Below are positions 12,768 to 26,447 of a stretch of 64,000 nucleotides of DNA, in pieces (position 1 is the first letter of the stretch; each line of letters opens with the position of its first letter). Source of the DNA: Acanthopleura granulata (taxonomy: Eukaryota; Mollusca; Polyplacophora; Chitonida; Chitonidae). Below the pieces are notes generated by a model that was not told the origin of the DNA, did no database searches, and saw only the letters and a list, made by a program, of their open reading frames with translations. Location: the NCBI GenBank assembly GCA_016165875.1, contig JABBOT010000001.1, positions 37,937,011 to 38,001,010 of the forward strand, read 5' to 3'. The translations under genes were made by a program, and so were the position numbers.

Positions 12768-15700
12768 CAACGCCTCTGAGGACATGGGGAATCATAACAT
12801 GAAAATTTAAATGGTCATAAATCATTTAACATTAAATACATTTATACCCTAAAATCACAAATATGTTTTCCTAAAGCCCGTGACACTCCTTTGTTTATTA
12901 AACAGTTGTACTATTGCACTGCTATATCCATTATAAAACTGTGTCCACCATACAGCTGTAGCCATTACAGAGGTGTACTAGTAAATTTATCCACTATAAT
13001 CCAGGCATTCGCCTTCTTTGTTGCTGTTAATCTAAGCAGATATGTGGAGTTAGGTAGTACGTTTTTTCCACTTTAACCTATGTGCACACGGACTCATTTT
13101 TTTGTTGTTGTTGTTGCTATTAATTTAGGCAGAATTGTGGATTTATGTCGGCCTAAGCGGAAATGTAAAGACAACAACAGTAAGAAGGGTTAACTACCGT
13201 CTTTACAGTAATTAATGAACAGTTAATGAAATAAGGCCACTTGACGATGTTTCCGTTTTTCCAGACATCCTTTAAACATCTAGTCTAAGAAAGCTTCCAA
13301 TTCTTATAATGATGTTCTGTGGAATTTCACGACTTTATCTTTGAGAAAAAGGCTCCATTGATACTGATTATTGAAAACTGCTTTCTTGTAACTGACGAAA
13401 AAATAAAATGACAGTCCATTTCCATCTGCCGTAATGATCTTTGTACAGGCATGATCTGTGAAGTTTTAGTGAAGCTATGTCTGAGCACCTCGGACGTTCG
13501 CTACACGTGTTTAAGGACTTTTATAGAGTGATGCTGAACAAGAAGTAAAGGAATGATGGCTTTTGTCACTTTTTAAGCTTAAAAAATGTCCCCAGTGGCC
13601 ACCGGACCACCACACAGAAGGTATCTATATCAAAACCAATTAGAGCCTTTCAGAAATACCAGGAAAAGGCCATTGCAAAAGAACATAAATTACGACGCAC
13701 AGTTCGCTAGCCAAGGCACTCTTTAAGATGCATTGTAGCCACCTGAACATAGTATTTCACACGAGGAATGTATGGCTTCCAGTCTTGTTATCTCAGACGG
13801 CCTCCAGCTGAAGTATTCTGTAACGCTGTTGACAGGCGAAGGAACCTCATGTTGACTCAATTCCTGGGCAATCTCTAAAAACTACCATGTTTGGTGTAGC
13901 TCATCAAACCAATTGAGTTACGCAAATCTGACGAGATGTTTCAGGCAGCATCGTACCTTGTTGGGCTTAAAGGCGAAGATGTAATGAAGTGCACAGATTG
14001 AAAGTTTACCACAGCCTCAAGTGTAATGAATAGTCCTACACCTGGTTCCGAAGAGACAAAACAAACACAAAAGCATCGCAATAGATTTTATACTTCCCTG
14101 GGTCATGCACGATGACTCCTGAATAGTTCCTGAATAATTTGAACAGATTGGAAACATTTTGAAGTATATCTCAAGTGTTGCTTTTAGCAAATGAAGTGAT
14201 ATCTTCAAAGCTTCTAAGACGGCTGCACGTGATCTACATCGTCAGGTTATCGCAGTGGCTGAGTACTGCTATGATTTCGAAGTGTAAAATACTCTGTTGC
14301 TTGGTTACTCCCGAAAATTATTCACGATGCAGACATATAACCAACCCATGTAAAACCATATAAGATTTTTGACATTATTGTTTTTTAAAGGGTCAGCATT
14401 TAAAAATGACCAAATTCATTCTAGACATAATATACTATAAAGAGTGAGTCTGTTGGGGTTTGTTGTCAATTATCTCCGGTGATATAAGACTTTCAAGAAC
14501 ATGCCCATTTGATGAGGAGAATTAATTTGTAAATAGTCTATTAGGTTAATCAGCACATACCCTGATTTATCCTATTTTCAACGTCTTTATAAATGAAATT
14601 AAGCTGTTTGATAAGCTCGTGTATTTTCAGCGTACAATACGCCCACTTTTGCTGAGCATGATACATCCGCCCTTTTCCGACATTAATTATGAAAGATACA
14701 ATATAACTTATAGTACGCCACAATGGTGGAAGATAAACTTACGGCTTCGCCTACGGCCACAAGATCGTAGGCAATCATCACTACGATCAAACAATCACTA
14801 ATAACCCTTAAGTTTTGATGGCGGAGGAATAAAAAATGGCAATATAGTGTCGATGCAAGCGTTTTTCAGATGCTTACTTGTGTCATGTTAAGTTCTAATC
14901 ATAACCAAGATCGTCAGCTGTAAGGGATATTAGTCAGTGGGATTAAGCGCTTTGACAGGCCAGAAGAGTGGCCAGCTCACGCGTGTCAACATCAACACAT
15001 GCCACATTGAGATGTGCTAATAGCAGGACCCTTAAGGTTTTTCCTCCGGGATCAGATGTGTTTTTGCTATCCATCTCCCAGAAGCCAAGACTTTCTGCAA
15101 AAGCTTTCACGGACAGTGGATCAAAACTTAAAGAAGATGTCATGGACAGTGGATCAAATCCTGCACGGTGCACTTACCCTAGTGTTGACTTGACACCCAC
15201 GAGAAGGCCTGCACACGGCGATGTGTCCCTCATCAGCGTAACATGAGCAGTGTTTAAACAATACTTAGAATGGACATTACCGGATCATATGTTATGCCAG
15301 GCAGACAGGCAACATTAGGCAGGTTTACAGCACACCTAATACAGCTGTCAGTCGATCAAGAGTGAACGCTCACTTCATTTGTGATCTCTGGAGAGTGTAG
15401 AGGATGGTGAGAGCTAAAATAGTCGATGTATCAATATACAACACACCTTACCCGATTTGCTAGCGGCACCACATAAGTTTACTGCCAGACTTCGCGCCCT
15501 CAAGAAAGGTATGTAAAGACACGGGCTATATACATGTACCAGACACTGTCCGTGGGTCAAAAAATGCTGGTTTATTTACGATCCGTTGTGAGGCAGGTTC
15601 TCCAGATTGTTCACTACAGCGTACATTGTTAACTTTAATAATACATATACCACGACAAGACAACACAAAGGCTACACACAAAACAGAAGGCTGTCCTCAG

Positions 15701-16859
15701 CACCTATCGAGATACAGTAACACCTTAACTGGCTTTTTCACCACACGGTCGTGGAGGATTTTATTCATGAAATCCGGTTACATCGCAAGGGATGGTAATA
15801 CTGTGAAGCTGTATTTTCATTCAGTGCAAGACAAATGCATTTTTGAGGAAACGCATTGTTACAAGCCGCGTTTACCAAAGCAAGTGTTTTTATGCATTAT
15901 CGTGTACATACTGGAATGTTTTCCATTATTGTCATGTGTCGACTTGCAGCACATTAGCAGGCATCTGCGCAGAATATTTCTCTCTATACTAGATCATCAC
16001 ACGTTCAGCTGGCGTTTAAAACAGCTGCCAGCCGGGTGACAATACTGTGGTATAACACTAGCTCATCCCTCGAACATACCAAATTAATTAATTTGCGCCA
16101 CATTTCCTAAGTCTTGTCCTCATCTTGTTCTTTTTATCATTTTATCATTGCAAAATATAAGATCACGCATACATTCACCCTTACTTTTAATGTTATAAAT
16201 TCTATTAACCCTTTCAAAAACATAAAGGCCTCCCGTGTCATTGATACTACATCGAAAACCTGCTCTAATCCAGAAGCTCTGCATCATGTCCTCCATAATT
16301 TTAGGATTTTCCAAATATCACACACAGACTGATATCCAGCCGCTGGTGTTTTCTTCTGTATGGTTCTATACCACAAGTTTGTAAACAGTCATTTGTCAAG
16401 GTTAACTGTTTGTGTATGGCGTGTCTCAATGTCACGTGTAAACCGGATCAGTTCCAACATGTGAGAACGCCTGTTGCCTTTTAGATAACCTCATCAGAAT
16501 CCTTCTTGTCATTTATTCTGCCCTTTGGCTGTAATAAAACCTGACCTGGGAAATCATTAACTGAAAACACAAAAACACATTCGAACATTTTTCTTAAACT
16601 GATGTAATTAATGTTTGATTTCCGGTGCATGGCCTACATTCGGGCCTTATAGACTGAATAAAGGACGCTAGGCTGTAAATGTTGACTAGGAAACATTTTC
16701 TCCATTTATTGACGAACGCCTATCGTTACGTAATGCTTGTCGATACTGCCACTGATGTGTGCATTAAATGCATACCATAGGGACTGGTTTTAAATAGTTA
16801 AAGGTTTAAATAGTTATAGTTAAAGATTTCACATCTAAGAACATCTGCAACAATTAAGA

Positions 16860-18620
16860 GCCTTGAAAACAATACCAGGCCGAGGTTCACGATTAAGTTA
16901 ATTGTTGCACGCATTTCTACAGATGTTATGTTTGTGGAGAGTAAAGTTCAGATTTAATTTCAAATCTCTGTTTAAAAGTAGATGGAACGGTTGTTCTGGC
17001 GTAACGTTTACATTCACTGACACTCTGGCTGTGTGTGACAAACACTGCAGGCATTACACAGCTGCATCCTTAGTACAGCTGCAACCACTATGCAGTGGAT
17101 GGTTTGTCGTAGTTTTTGTTGATTGCAGCAGTTTTGGGGATCAGATCATACATTAGGATAATGGCTGTCAGAGAGGTCAGCTAATCCATCTCCTTTACCG
17201 TTATTAATGGGCAATAAATGTGGCTAGGTTATTGTTGATGTTTCCGCCAGAGGACAAAGCTTAACGATGGAGTGTTCCAATCAGAACTGTTCCGTCAAGT
17301 CTAACAGTGGAGCTTTATAACACTCTACAACTATAGTTCAGAAAACGGAAAAAGGTTTCATTGATAACAAATATTCCGTTTCTAATGAAAACATGACATC
17401 CCTTTCAGTCTTCACTGCACAGACATGCCTTGTAATGTTTTGAGGAATCTAACTCCACAGGCCTGATGTTCAGTGGATGTCGTCATGGGCGTTTATACAG
17501 AGATGATGAGCGATGGAACAAGATTCTGGGGATTTATTCAACAGAGTGTGTCTGCTCTGTGATCACCGGTTAACCACAAAGAAAATAATATATATCACAG
17601 CCATTAGGTCTATTGCAAAATGTCTGGGGAAGGCCATTGGAAAAGAGTACTGTATATATTATGCAGCACAGCTCACCTAACAAATAATTCTTTGCGACAC
17701 CCTGGACAGAGTATTCCACACGAGGAACGAGTGGCTTCCTCTTGGTCGTGATTTCCCAGATTGTCTCTGGCTGGAAAGACTCTCTAACGTCGGTGGAGAG
17801 GGGAAGGAATTTTATGTTTACTCAGATTTTGCAAGTGCTGACTGATGAGATTTTATCATGCGCAAGATCATCAATTGTAAGGCATGTTATTTCCGGAAGG
17901 TTAAGTCCTTCCGGCGATCTGCTCGCGTTTCGGCGTCAACAGATACAGGCTACCACAATGCCATGTTCTAACGGCACGACCCTCAAGATTTTTTCTTCAC
18001 ACTTAAGAGAGATTTTTCCCATTAGCCTCTTCCATAGACGAAGAGTTTCAGAAGAAGATGTCAAATCTTCCACGATGCACTTACCCTAGTGTGTGCATGA
18101 GAACGCCTGCATACCACGATGCGTCCGTGATCAGCGTGACATGAGCAGTGTAAAAACAATACTAAGAATGGACATTACCAGATCATATGTTATGCCAAGC
18201 AGACAGCCCACGTTAGGCAGCTTTACAGCACAACTAATTTAGACGTTATCTGTTGATCACGATGATTAAAGTTTATTAAAAGATGTTATTCGTCAGCGTG
18301 AACTATTCAGGTATTGCATGTATCAGTCGCATCTTTGTGTGATGAATTTCTGTATGTTAGAACCTATCTTGTTTATGTTCTTAACGTCGCGATAGTATTC
18401 CTTTGTTATTTATTCTACACTTTGCCTGTAATAAAATTTTATCTTGGAAATCTTAAAAGTTCAAAACCACAAAACATTAAAGCATTTTTCTTATATACTG
18501 ACGTAGTGACTGATTTCCAAGAAGTCAAGGACACTCAGATCTTATGTGGCTGAATAAAACACACTAATAGGCCGTAAACGGTGAATAGTTAGCATTTTCT
18601 GAACTAATTTGTGAATTTTA
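16860..18620 (+). repeat. Unit U copy C, internally deleted
   Basis: Lies head-to-tail after copy B. 16,900-17,260 matches B's 12,880-13,260 and, reversed, 37,330-37,600. 17,280-17,400 matches 13,260-13,420. 17,560-17,830 matches 13,580-13,900. 18,070-18,240 matches 15,160-15,340. 18,300-18,600 is the unit tail. About 1 kb corresponding to A's 1,400-2,060 is missing at about 18,240. The 115-codon frame at 17,742-18,089 lies in this repeat and is not preserved elsewhere. Confidence 0.75.
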
Positions 18621-19112
18621 AGTCAATCTTTCCCTAGTGACGATCCCCTAAAGCCACAATGCAAGAATAACATAGGAGCTAATCTTTAAAACAAACATAA
18701 ATAAGTTCTTTAGAAATTCTTAATTCTCGCATGATATTCACTGTGTCTATTTTCTATGGCTGACGGATGCGGCCACTCCCGTTCTCAAGCGGCGCCTTAA
18801 AAAACAACGAGGCACCAGAACGCAAGGTTTGTCTAACCTCGCATTCTGGCGTTCTCGTGATCGGATCCGTCTTCCATAATTTTGGTTTAGGTTTAGCGCT
18901 CAAAAGGAAATGATCAATGTTTAGGATTGATGAGCTAATGAGAAGATAAAGGTTGATAAAATATTTGTACATGATAAAGGTGAATGCTTCATACCAGTAT
19001 ACAAACGTGAGTGGTACATTGTTGTTTTAGAACACATTGTTTATCACTTGCGGTGTCCTTAACTTACATGCTCATCGCCGGGTATTCAGTTGATAAATAA
19101 CACTGGTGTTAA

Positions 19113-20133
19113 GGATACTATAGAAGCCCTCGTAAGCAAAATTTCACATTTTGCCTTCTTTAGCCCAAAATATTGATCAACTATGGCCATATGTATATAT
19201 ACTCTGAAAGCTAAACGACTGCTGATCTCAAAAAAGCTTTTAAAATTTACCTAACTTTAAAAATAGAGAAAGTTTGAAAAAAAATCATAGCTCTTTTTCC
19301 AAATGGTATTTTTTGGTGAATTTTCAAAATTTTTCAATTTTTAGGCCCAAATGAATAATTTACTATTTAAACTAAAAAAGGCTTCAATGGGTTTTTAATA
19401 TGCATCTTATATTGTTATTAGGGATCACTTAAAGCTTTCAAAAATGTACTTTGATGTTCTTTTTCTAATATCTTTAAAACTAGAAAAGATATCAAACATT
19501 TGTGGGACAGTTTTTTGCTTTTTATTTATAAGCGAGAAATAAAAGTATTTCACAACATGACCGTCTCAAAAATTGAAAGGGAGAAAAAGACCAAAATATC
19601 TGAAGGAGCATTACGTGTCTCAAAATTCGTCATCAATTCGTTTACCAATTAATTTTAATCAAGAATTGTCCTGCCTCTAGCTAAAATGTAAAGATGTCAA
19701 CCTACTTCCTTTAAATTTTGCCATCATTTTCCATAAAAACGTAAATTGGTGTTTTATCTTGACATTTCTGACTAAAATCTGCTAGACTGTGTTTACAAAC
19801 CCCTCCCTCTCGTGGCACCCTGGTGGGCTGATTAAGGCTGTTGTTTTAGTTAATAGGTCTGTGTGGGTAGTCTGCACAAGCAGCCAGGCAGAGTTTATAG
19901 CAGGAGGCAATATACATTTACCAGAGGCATGTCTGTTAACAGTAAGAAACACTCCTCAGTGAGCTAATTAGGGGAGACTAAGCAAACACAACCACCTTAG
20001 TTTACAACATCTTATACTTTTTGTCATATTGTAGGTATTTACAATTCGAATTTTTTTTCATCTTTACGTGAAAGGCAAGATAGGAGAATGAAGAAAAAGT
20101 CTGACCAAACCACCCCTGAGTGGATCTAGTACC
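19113..20133. mobile_element. TTAA-flanked non-autonomous DNA transposon, piggyBac-like
   Basis: TTAA at 19,109-19,112 and again at 20,134-20,137 bracket 1,021 bp whose ends are imperfect inverted repeats: left ggatactataga, right (reverse complement) gggtactagatc. TTAA target duplication is the hallmark of piggyBac-type elements. The interior is very AT-rich, has no open frame of note and so would depend on a transposase supplied elsewhere. Its composition differs from the flanking unit U DNA. Confidence 0.65.
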
Positions 20134-20137
20134 CTTA

Positions 20138-21640
20138 AAGATATTATTGCAAACTTCCGGTTATTATTGCTTGAAATAGGCGTTAATCAACTGAATAAAG
20201 GAATTATATTTGTTAAAGGAGAAGACTGGGGATGTATAGGGGCATTTATGGTAAAAGGATATGGTTTCAAGATTTAAAAACGGCTATCAAATATTTCCTC
20301 AGAGGCAACACATTTTAACGTAGGCCCTAACACACACTCAATAGCGAATAAGAAATACCCCCATGTAAAAGAGGACATACCTGTGAAAATAATTCTGATC
20401 AGTCAGAACGCAGCATTATGTAAAGCCCAATTATGATTCAGATTGCATTTATTCACGGATTAAACAAAAAAAGTACAAATACACATGAGAGAAATGACGT
20501 AGCATCAGCGGTATTAAAACCCCATGGGGCTTGTTCCATCCCCCAAAACATAGTACTGAAAAACATGGCGGGTGAAAAAAGTACAAGAAATATAATATTC
20601 ACATCAAATATTAACAATAACAAGATAGTGGCTTGAGATACAAAATTGGAGTTGAACGAAGATGCTGTTTGATAAATTGGGTTATACAAGTGATAAGTGG
20701 CAGCTAGAGTTGAGTTACTGTGAACAGTTTGATACAGAATTAACATAGAATTTGAATCTAACAGGAATTTTATAACGATGTTAACAAATGTTATGCAAGA
20801 AGAGAAAGGTTTGGGAGATATTTGTGCAGTGGAAAGACAAAATATTTGAATCTTTCCAAAGCAATGCAGTATGGTCCAATGTTTTGACAAAAATATCGGA
20901 AATGACATGAATCTGGTCCTTAAATCATTACCATTTTTTTTAATTTTGTATTTTTTGAATGTACATAATGTTGTTCATATACAGATGCGAATTCATCTCG
21001 ATTACGGACGGTTGGCTGCTACCCCTTGTTTGTCAGTACACAAACAAGAACGAAGAGATGGCAAGGTAACATAGTGTGCAGACTTTGGCTGCACTTACCT
21101 CGAATACAGACATGACGGTGCTTGGATTGACATTTCGACTCGATTCAGTTCAATCAGACAGCAGGTCGGTAAAATGTCGGTGTCTTCTGACAGCTATATG
21201 CACTTACAGCTTTGAAAGCACATGTTTCGTAGAGAACATCTAAACAATTATCGGATGGTGTTTTTTCAAATCTTCAAACCTTACTCTTTTCACAACAATT
21301 TACGTTGTACTTTCCCGGTCTTCTCCTTTAAATGAGCATCAGAAATCTCCCTGAGGAAAATGTTCCAGTAGATTTATTGTACCGCACCAATAGCTGAACG
21401 TTTCAAAAACGCCAACAGACGTCTGGCACATAACAGTTCAAGCACTGGTATATTTCTCTTGTCAATGTCATATGCCTAACTATGCTGGGTAAGCGCCCTA
21501 AGGCCCGTTTTACGAAGAGCGTGTAATGCTACTTCAAAGTAACTATCGTGGCGACGCATCTCTACAGTTTGTATTGTCATGACAGTTACATTTGACCAAA
21601 CATTCACTCCATAGTCTATCACGTATCGCTTCTCGGTAAA
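20138..21640. other. Non-coding stretch with a long AT-rich chance frame
   Basis: A 151-codon hydrophobic frame on the minus strand (20,453-20,908) shows no domain and reads like translated AT-rich DNA. 21,503-21,545 is a fragment of a MITE terminus (ggcccgttttacgaagagc). No unit U match was found before about 21,640. Confidence 0.4.
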
Positions 21641-24600
21641 AGGCCACAAGAACGTCGTTGATCATCACCAGTACGTCATGCACCATGGAATCGGAGGCAT
21701 CGAAAATTGGCAAAAGTGTAGGAACAAGCGTTTTTTCATCTGCCTACTTTTATGCTGTCAAGCTTTTTATTTTACCCAATAACATCACTAGTGAGGGATA
21801 TCATCCAGGAAAGTTAAGTACTTTGAAGAGTGGTCAGCTCACGTGTCCGTGTCAACAGATATCACACTAAGATGTGCTAATGGCACCACCCTCCAAGGTT
21901 TCTCTCCAGAGATCAGATGTGCTTTACCCATCCCTCTCCCACAGGCCAGGAATTTCAGACGAAGGTATCATGGAGAGAGGATCAGAACCTGTAAGTTGAA
22001 CTTATCCTAGTGACATCCACGATTACGTCTGGCCACAGTAATGTGTCAGTGATTAAACTGCGACGAACAGTATAAAAAACAATGTTGAGAATGGACACCA
22101 TCGGGTCATATGACATGTCATTCAGCTAGCTAGCTAGCGTTAGTCAGCTTTACAGCACATCTTATATAGCTGTTGGTCGATCAAGATTAAACGCTCACCT
22201 CATGGGAGTTATCTGGAGAGTGTACAGATTAGGCAGTGTGAATGTTAACAGGATGGGGTTATACACACACAGTGTTGCGGATACCGGAAATATCCGATGT
22301 ATCAATATACAACACACACTACACGATTTACTAGCGGCACCACACAAGTGTATTGCCGGACTTGGCGCGCCACTCTTCAGGTATGTAAAGACACAAGCCA
22401 TGAACATGTATCGGACACTGCCCGTGTGTCAAACAAGGCTGGGTTGCTTGCGGTCCGTGGCGGTACTGGTTCTCCAGAACGTTCTCTATAGCGTACATTG
22501 TTAACTGTACTAATACAGCCATAGTGATCAGACAACACAAAAAGACTGTGCATTAAACAGTAGACTGTCCTTGGCACTTCTCGTTGTGTATGAACAACGA
22601 GACTGTCGATGAAGGTTTTATACGCAGAACCTGGTTACAAAGCAACAGATAGTAATTCCAGACCACTGATATCCGGGCATTAGGGGTTTTACTGGCACCA
22701 ACACCCTTCGCTCGCTGGGACACAGCAGTGAAAACATTGTCAAAATAATATGGAAGTTAATAGGGAACTCTGCTTCACGGCCTCATAACTCCAAAACTAG
22801 GTTTCGCAAATTTACATATGCTGTGCAGGTTGTTCTGTAGTAAAACATACTGTAGTTTCTGGTTATTATCAGCCGTAGTTCTGAGAATATTGTCCATTGT
22901 TGTTCATTTTCCTATCCCTTCCCATGTTATCTTTCACCGCGTCGTCTGCTTGCCGTTGCGGGTGAAGTGCCCGGATGTCCGACGTCTCGAATACCGCAAA
23001 GCTGTTTCATCGTTTTATCCATGACAAATACTCACTTTCCCATGATACGCATATTTACAACAAAATATCAAAGACAGACTTTTAAGCCTTATTGTGTACA
23101 TGAGACTCGATCTTTTATCAGAAGTTGCATTCGCCGTTTAAATATCCGCATAAACACATCATAGATTAACCTCCACATAACCTTAAGTTGTTTATTTTTC
23201 ATTTACAGCAAAGAAATTTGAAGTTGGCGATGCTTGCGCTTGGATAGAAAAGTTCTCTTGCAAGTCCTAGCTTTTTCTCCCCGCATCTATCAAAACACAT
23301 GAACACTGTTTCACTTTGTCATGGGACAGCCTATAATGAGTTGGTTGCAATGCAGCAGGTGACAATATTTACGTGGTGCTTTGTTGTTTTTTGCGAGGCA
23401 AATGTTCATTTTTGACAACACTCATTGCTACAAAATGTGCATGAAAAAACGACGTTTTTATACCTTGTCGTGTACGTAGTGAAGGGAATGTTGTGATGTT
23501 CAAATCGTATTTAACGATAAAAGACCTTTTTACTTGATATTACTACATCCGTGTTAAAACGGCTGGCATTGGCGTGACGAAGAGCAATAGTACAGCTCTC
23601 TCTACAACAGATCTGATCTGTTATTCCCTACTGAGCTTTCTCATTTAAATCTGTGTTCTTTTAAGATCTGTATCCGTCACCATGCGAAAAACAACGCAAC
23701 AAAGGAACTTTTGTAATCCACAAATAGTTCTTACTTGAAATCACGTTCTTGTTTGTCAATTATAAACAGAAGCACGTCACACCTATTAACTGCCATATAA
23801 CCCTTTAATATCTGTTTATTATTCATTTACCACAAAGTAATAAGAAATTAGACATACTTTCTTTTGAGGCTTACAGATCTTTTTGCTCGTTGAAAACAAC
23901 ACCTCCTGACAAAACAAGTCAATTTTATTTCAGAAATTACTGTGAATGAGATCAGATAATGTGGAAACGAAGCTGGGAGTGACCACCCCATATTAGCGCC
24001 ATACCCAGAACGAAAGAACGTTTGATTGCAAACGGAGAAACATTTTATTATTTTTCAGGCTAAGACTCACGAACATCTTGGTAATCTTAGAAATTTTATT
24101 AACCCCCTAAAGACATACAGGCATCCTGTGTAGCCGATATTGCATCAAAAACTTCTTACAATTAAGCTGCTTTGTTGCATGTCATCTCGGTAATATTTAT
24201 TTAGAGAAAACTTGGTGAATTTGAAAAACATGAATCCGTGATATTTTCTGGTGTGTAACTTTATACACGAAAGTTGCTTTAACAGATGTCATTTGTCAAG
24301 GTTAACTGTTCGTGTATGACATGTATCAGTGTCGCATCCTAAATGGATCAATTTCTGTATGTTAGAAGGACTGTTGTTTTACAAGCAACGTCACCAGAAT
24401 CTTTCTTCCTCATTCATTCTACAATTTATACCTTGACACGAAATTTTATCTGGAAAAACCCTATATTCAAAAATGTGAAACGCTTGTCCGTTTTTCCTTT
24501 ACCGACGTAATGCTTTTTTTCGGGGAAATCACTGACACTCACCTTGAACGTCGTTGACTAAAGGACACTAATAGTCCACAAATGGCGAGAAGAAGGCATT

Positions 24601-24650
24601 TGTGAAATAACCGGTGAAGGTATTTAAGGCTTGTGTACATATGGAACAAA
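21640..24650 (+). repeat. Unit U copy D
   Basis: 21,640-22,060 matches A 860-1,220. 22,080-22,510 matches A 1,285-1,640, including gtatcaatatacaacacaca and tttactagcggcaccaca. 22,970-23,150 and 23,340-23,540 are two separated pieces related to A 1,740-1,990, suggesting a local duplication. 23,990-24,620 is the unit tail, matching B 16,110-16,680. A (GCTA) run at 22,126-22,137 sits in it. Confidence 0.75.
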
Positions 24651-24746
24651 ATGCAAGTGCTACCAATAATGTAATAACAGTAACAATGCGAACAAAACCT
24701 TTAAACCTCGTGCAGTTGCACCCATATTATCCCTTTTACACGTGCT

Positions 24747-24812
24747 GATTTATTTATTTATTTAATTGGTGTTTTACCCCGTACTCAAGAATATTTCACT
24801 TATACGATTAAT
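24747..24812 (-). mobile_element. SINE tail fragment
   Basis: Reads tttatttatttaattggtg, then cgtactcaagaatatttcac, the reverse complement of the SINE 3' end. Only the last 65 bases remain. Confidence 0.8.
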
Positions 24813-25124
24813 TTTGTAGCGCAGGTCCCTTGAAAAGAAAAACAGAGCTTCTAACGAATAATGTCTTATGAACAGAGCATTCAACATGAGAAACGAGTAG
24901 CCTCTAATCTGTCTTGACGTTTAAGATTGTCCCTGACTGGAAATTGCTGTGACGCTGTTGAGAAGAAATGGAATGTGTACTCTGTTTCTGGGAATTCGCT
25001 AAGCGTGTTCGTGTTTAATGTAGCTCATCCAATCACATGATTTCTGCGTTTCCCCAACCCCCTTTTTTTTTTGGCAATAAATGACTATTAAGTGTATAGT
25101 ATTTCAATAATTTTGAAGTCCATT

Positions 25125-25305
25125 TGTATTTACTTATTTATTTGATTGGTGTTTTACGCCGTACTCAAGAATATTTCACTTATGCTACACCCGGCCAGCA
25201 TTATGCTGGGAGAAAAGCGGACAGAGCCAGGGGAAACCCACGACCATTGGCAGGTTGCTGGCTGACGTACGGCCTGAGAGGAAGCCAGCGTGAGCTAATA
25301 CGTCA
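25125..25305 (-). mobile_element. SINE, 5' truncated
   Basis: Antisense SINE beginning with the AAAT-type tail (ttatttgattggtgttttac at 25,137) and running through ggggaaacccacgaccattg to ggaagccagcgtgagct. The tRNA-like head is missing. Confidence 0.85.
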
Positions 25306-26185
25306 TGTCAGCCAGCCTATGGAAGTTAGGCAGCTTTACAGCTCACCTTTTACAGCTGTTAGTCCAGAGAGACTGAGCCCTCACCTCATCGGACTTGTTT
25401 GGAGAGTGTAGAAATTAGACAGTGTGAGTGTTACCAGGATGGGGTTATACACCAGCACAGCACGGCGGGGACCGGAAATAGCCGATGTATCAATATACAA
25501 CACACACTACACGATTTACCAGCGACACCACACAAGTTTATTGCTGCGCTTGGCGCCTCGCTTTTTGTGTATGTAAAGACACGAACTGTATATGCACATG
25601 TACCAAACACTCCCCGTCAAGCAAACAACGCTGGGTTGTTTGGGTATCCTCATCATTCTCTGTAGTGTTCATTGTAAACTATACTAATACAGGCACCGTG
25701 ATCGGATAATACACAAAGACTGTACATGAAACAATAAACTGTTCTTGCCACCCATCAAACTACATAACCACTGGATGGTCGATGTCGGTTTTGTTCCTAA
25801 AACCTGGTCACAATGCAACAGATGGTAATACTGACAAGCTGCTTCATCGTTTTATGCAAGACAAATATTGGTTTTTCGAGCACATGCATTCTTTCCACAG
25901 CAATGCAAAGGATTTTGTATGTACATATTAAACAGTCTGCTGTGATTTTTCAAGCCTTGGCAAACATTTGCATGGACTTGAAGATACGAGTTCTGTCTAC
26001 ATGACATTTCCGCACATAGGGTGTGTATAGGGTGAGAGTGCTGTCTTACAAAATTAGTTTAATCGCTATGTCATCCCTAGAACAGATACGGTTTATTATC
26101 CCGGGATACTCTTTGTCTGCTCTCTTCCCCATTGGGAAGAAACCCAAGTAATGACCTGCATGTATCTTAATTCTGAAGTAACACT

Positions 26186-26447
26186 GACTTCATGTCACCA
26201 TGGGGCCTCCGCTAGTACAGCGCCATGACCCGGGTTCCTCTCATCAGTGCAGCCGCAGTGAGTTCACGTCCAACTCATGCTCGCTTCCTCTCCGGCTGTA
26301 TGTGGGAAGGCCTGCCAGCAACATGCGGACGGTCGTGGGTTTCCCCCGGGCTCTGCCCCATTTCCTCCCACCATAACGCTGGCCGCCGTCGTATAAGTGA
26401 AATATTCTTCAGTACAGGGTAAAACACCAGTCAAATAAATAAATATT
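26186..26447 (+). mobile_element. tRNA-derived SINE, nearly full length
   Basis: Starts ggggcctccgctag and carries gtgagttcacgtccaactc (B-box region), tttcccccgggctctgccc and the tail aaacaccagtcaaataaat. It sits in unit E where the matching part of copy A (around 2,140) runs on without a SINE. Part of the A-box region is deleted. Confidence 0.85.

Larger units (their letters stand above)
11100..16860 (+). repeat. Unit U copy B, longest forward copy
   Basis: The most complete forward copy. Read against the reverse arm it aligns end to end: 11,115-11,740 to 41,440-40,880, 12,480-13,260 to 40,690-40,300, 13,560-13,990 to 39,960-39,590, 14,280-14,345 to 39,275-39,215, 14,410-14,700 to 38,830-38,560, and 16,110-16,680 to 38,400-37,900. 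The stretch 14,920-16,110 is missing from that arm but present in copies A, D, E, R1, R2 and R4. A SINE and a MITE are inserted in it. Frames at 15,626-16,039 and 14,943-15,173 are not open in sister copies. Confidence 0.8.

Noticed and set aside
14943..15173. 76-codon minus-strand frame that reads rather like protein
   Set aside because: The same block in A, D, R2 and R4 is interrupted by indels not divisible by three; treated as chance.
15626..16039. 137-codon plus-strand frame
   Set aside because: Inside unit U copy B; the homologous stretches in A and E contain stops and frameshifts.
20453..20908. 151-codon minus-strand frame, one of the two longest in the window
   Set aside because: Hydrophobic, Phe/Ser/Leu-rich translation of AT-rich DNA with no domain, no neighbouring exons and no conserved copy.
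21040..21070. Possible exon end with gtaac splice donor
   Set aside because: A single isolated donor-like site with no matching acceptor or protein similarity.
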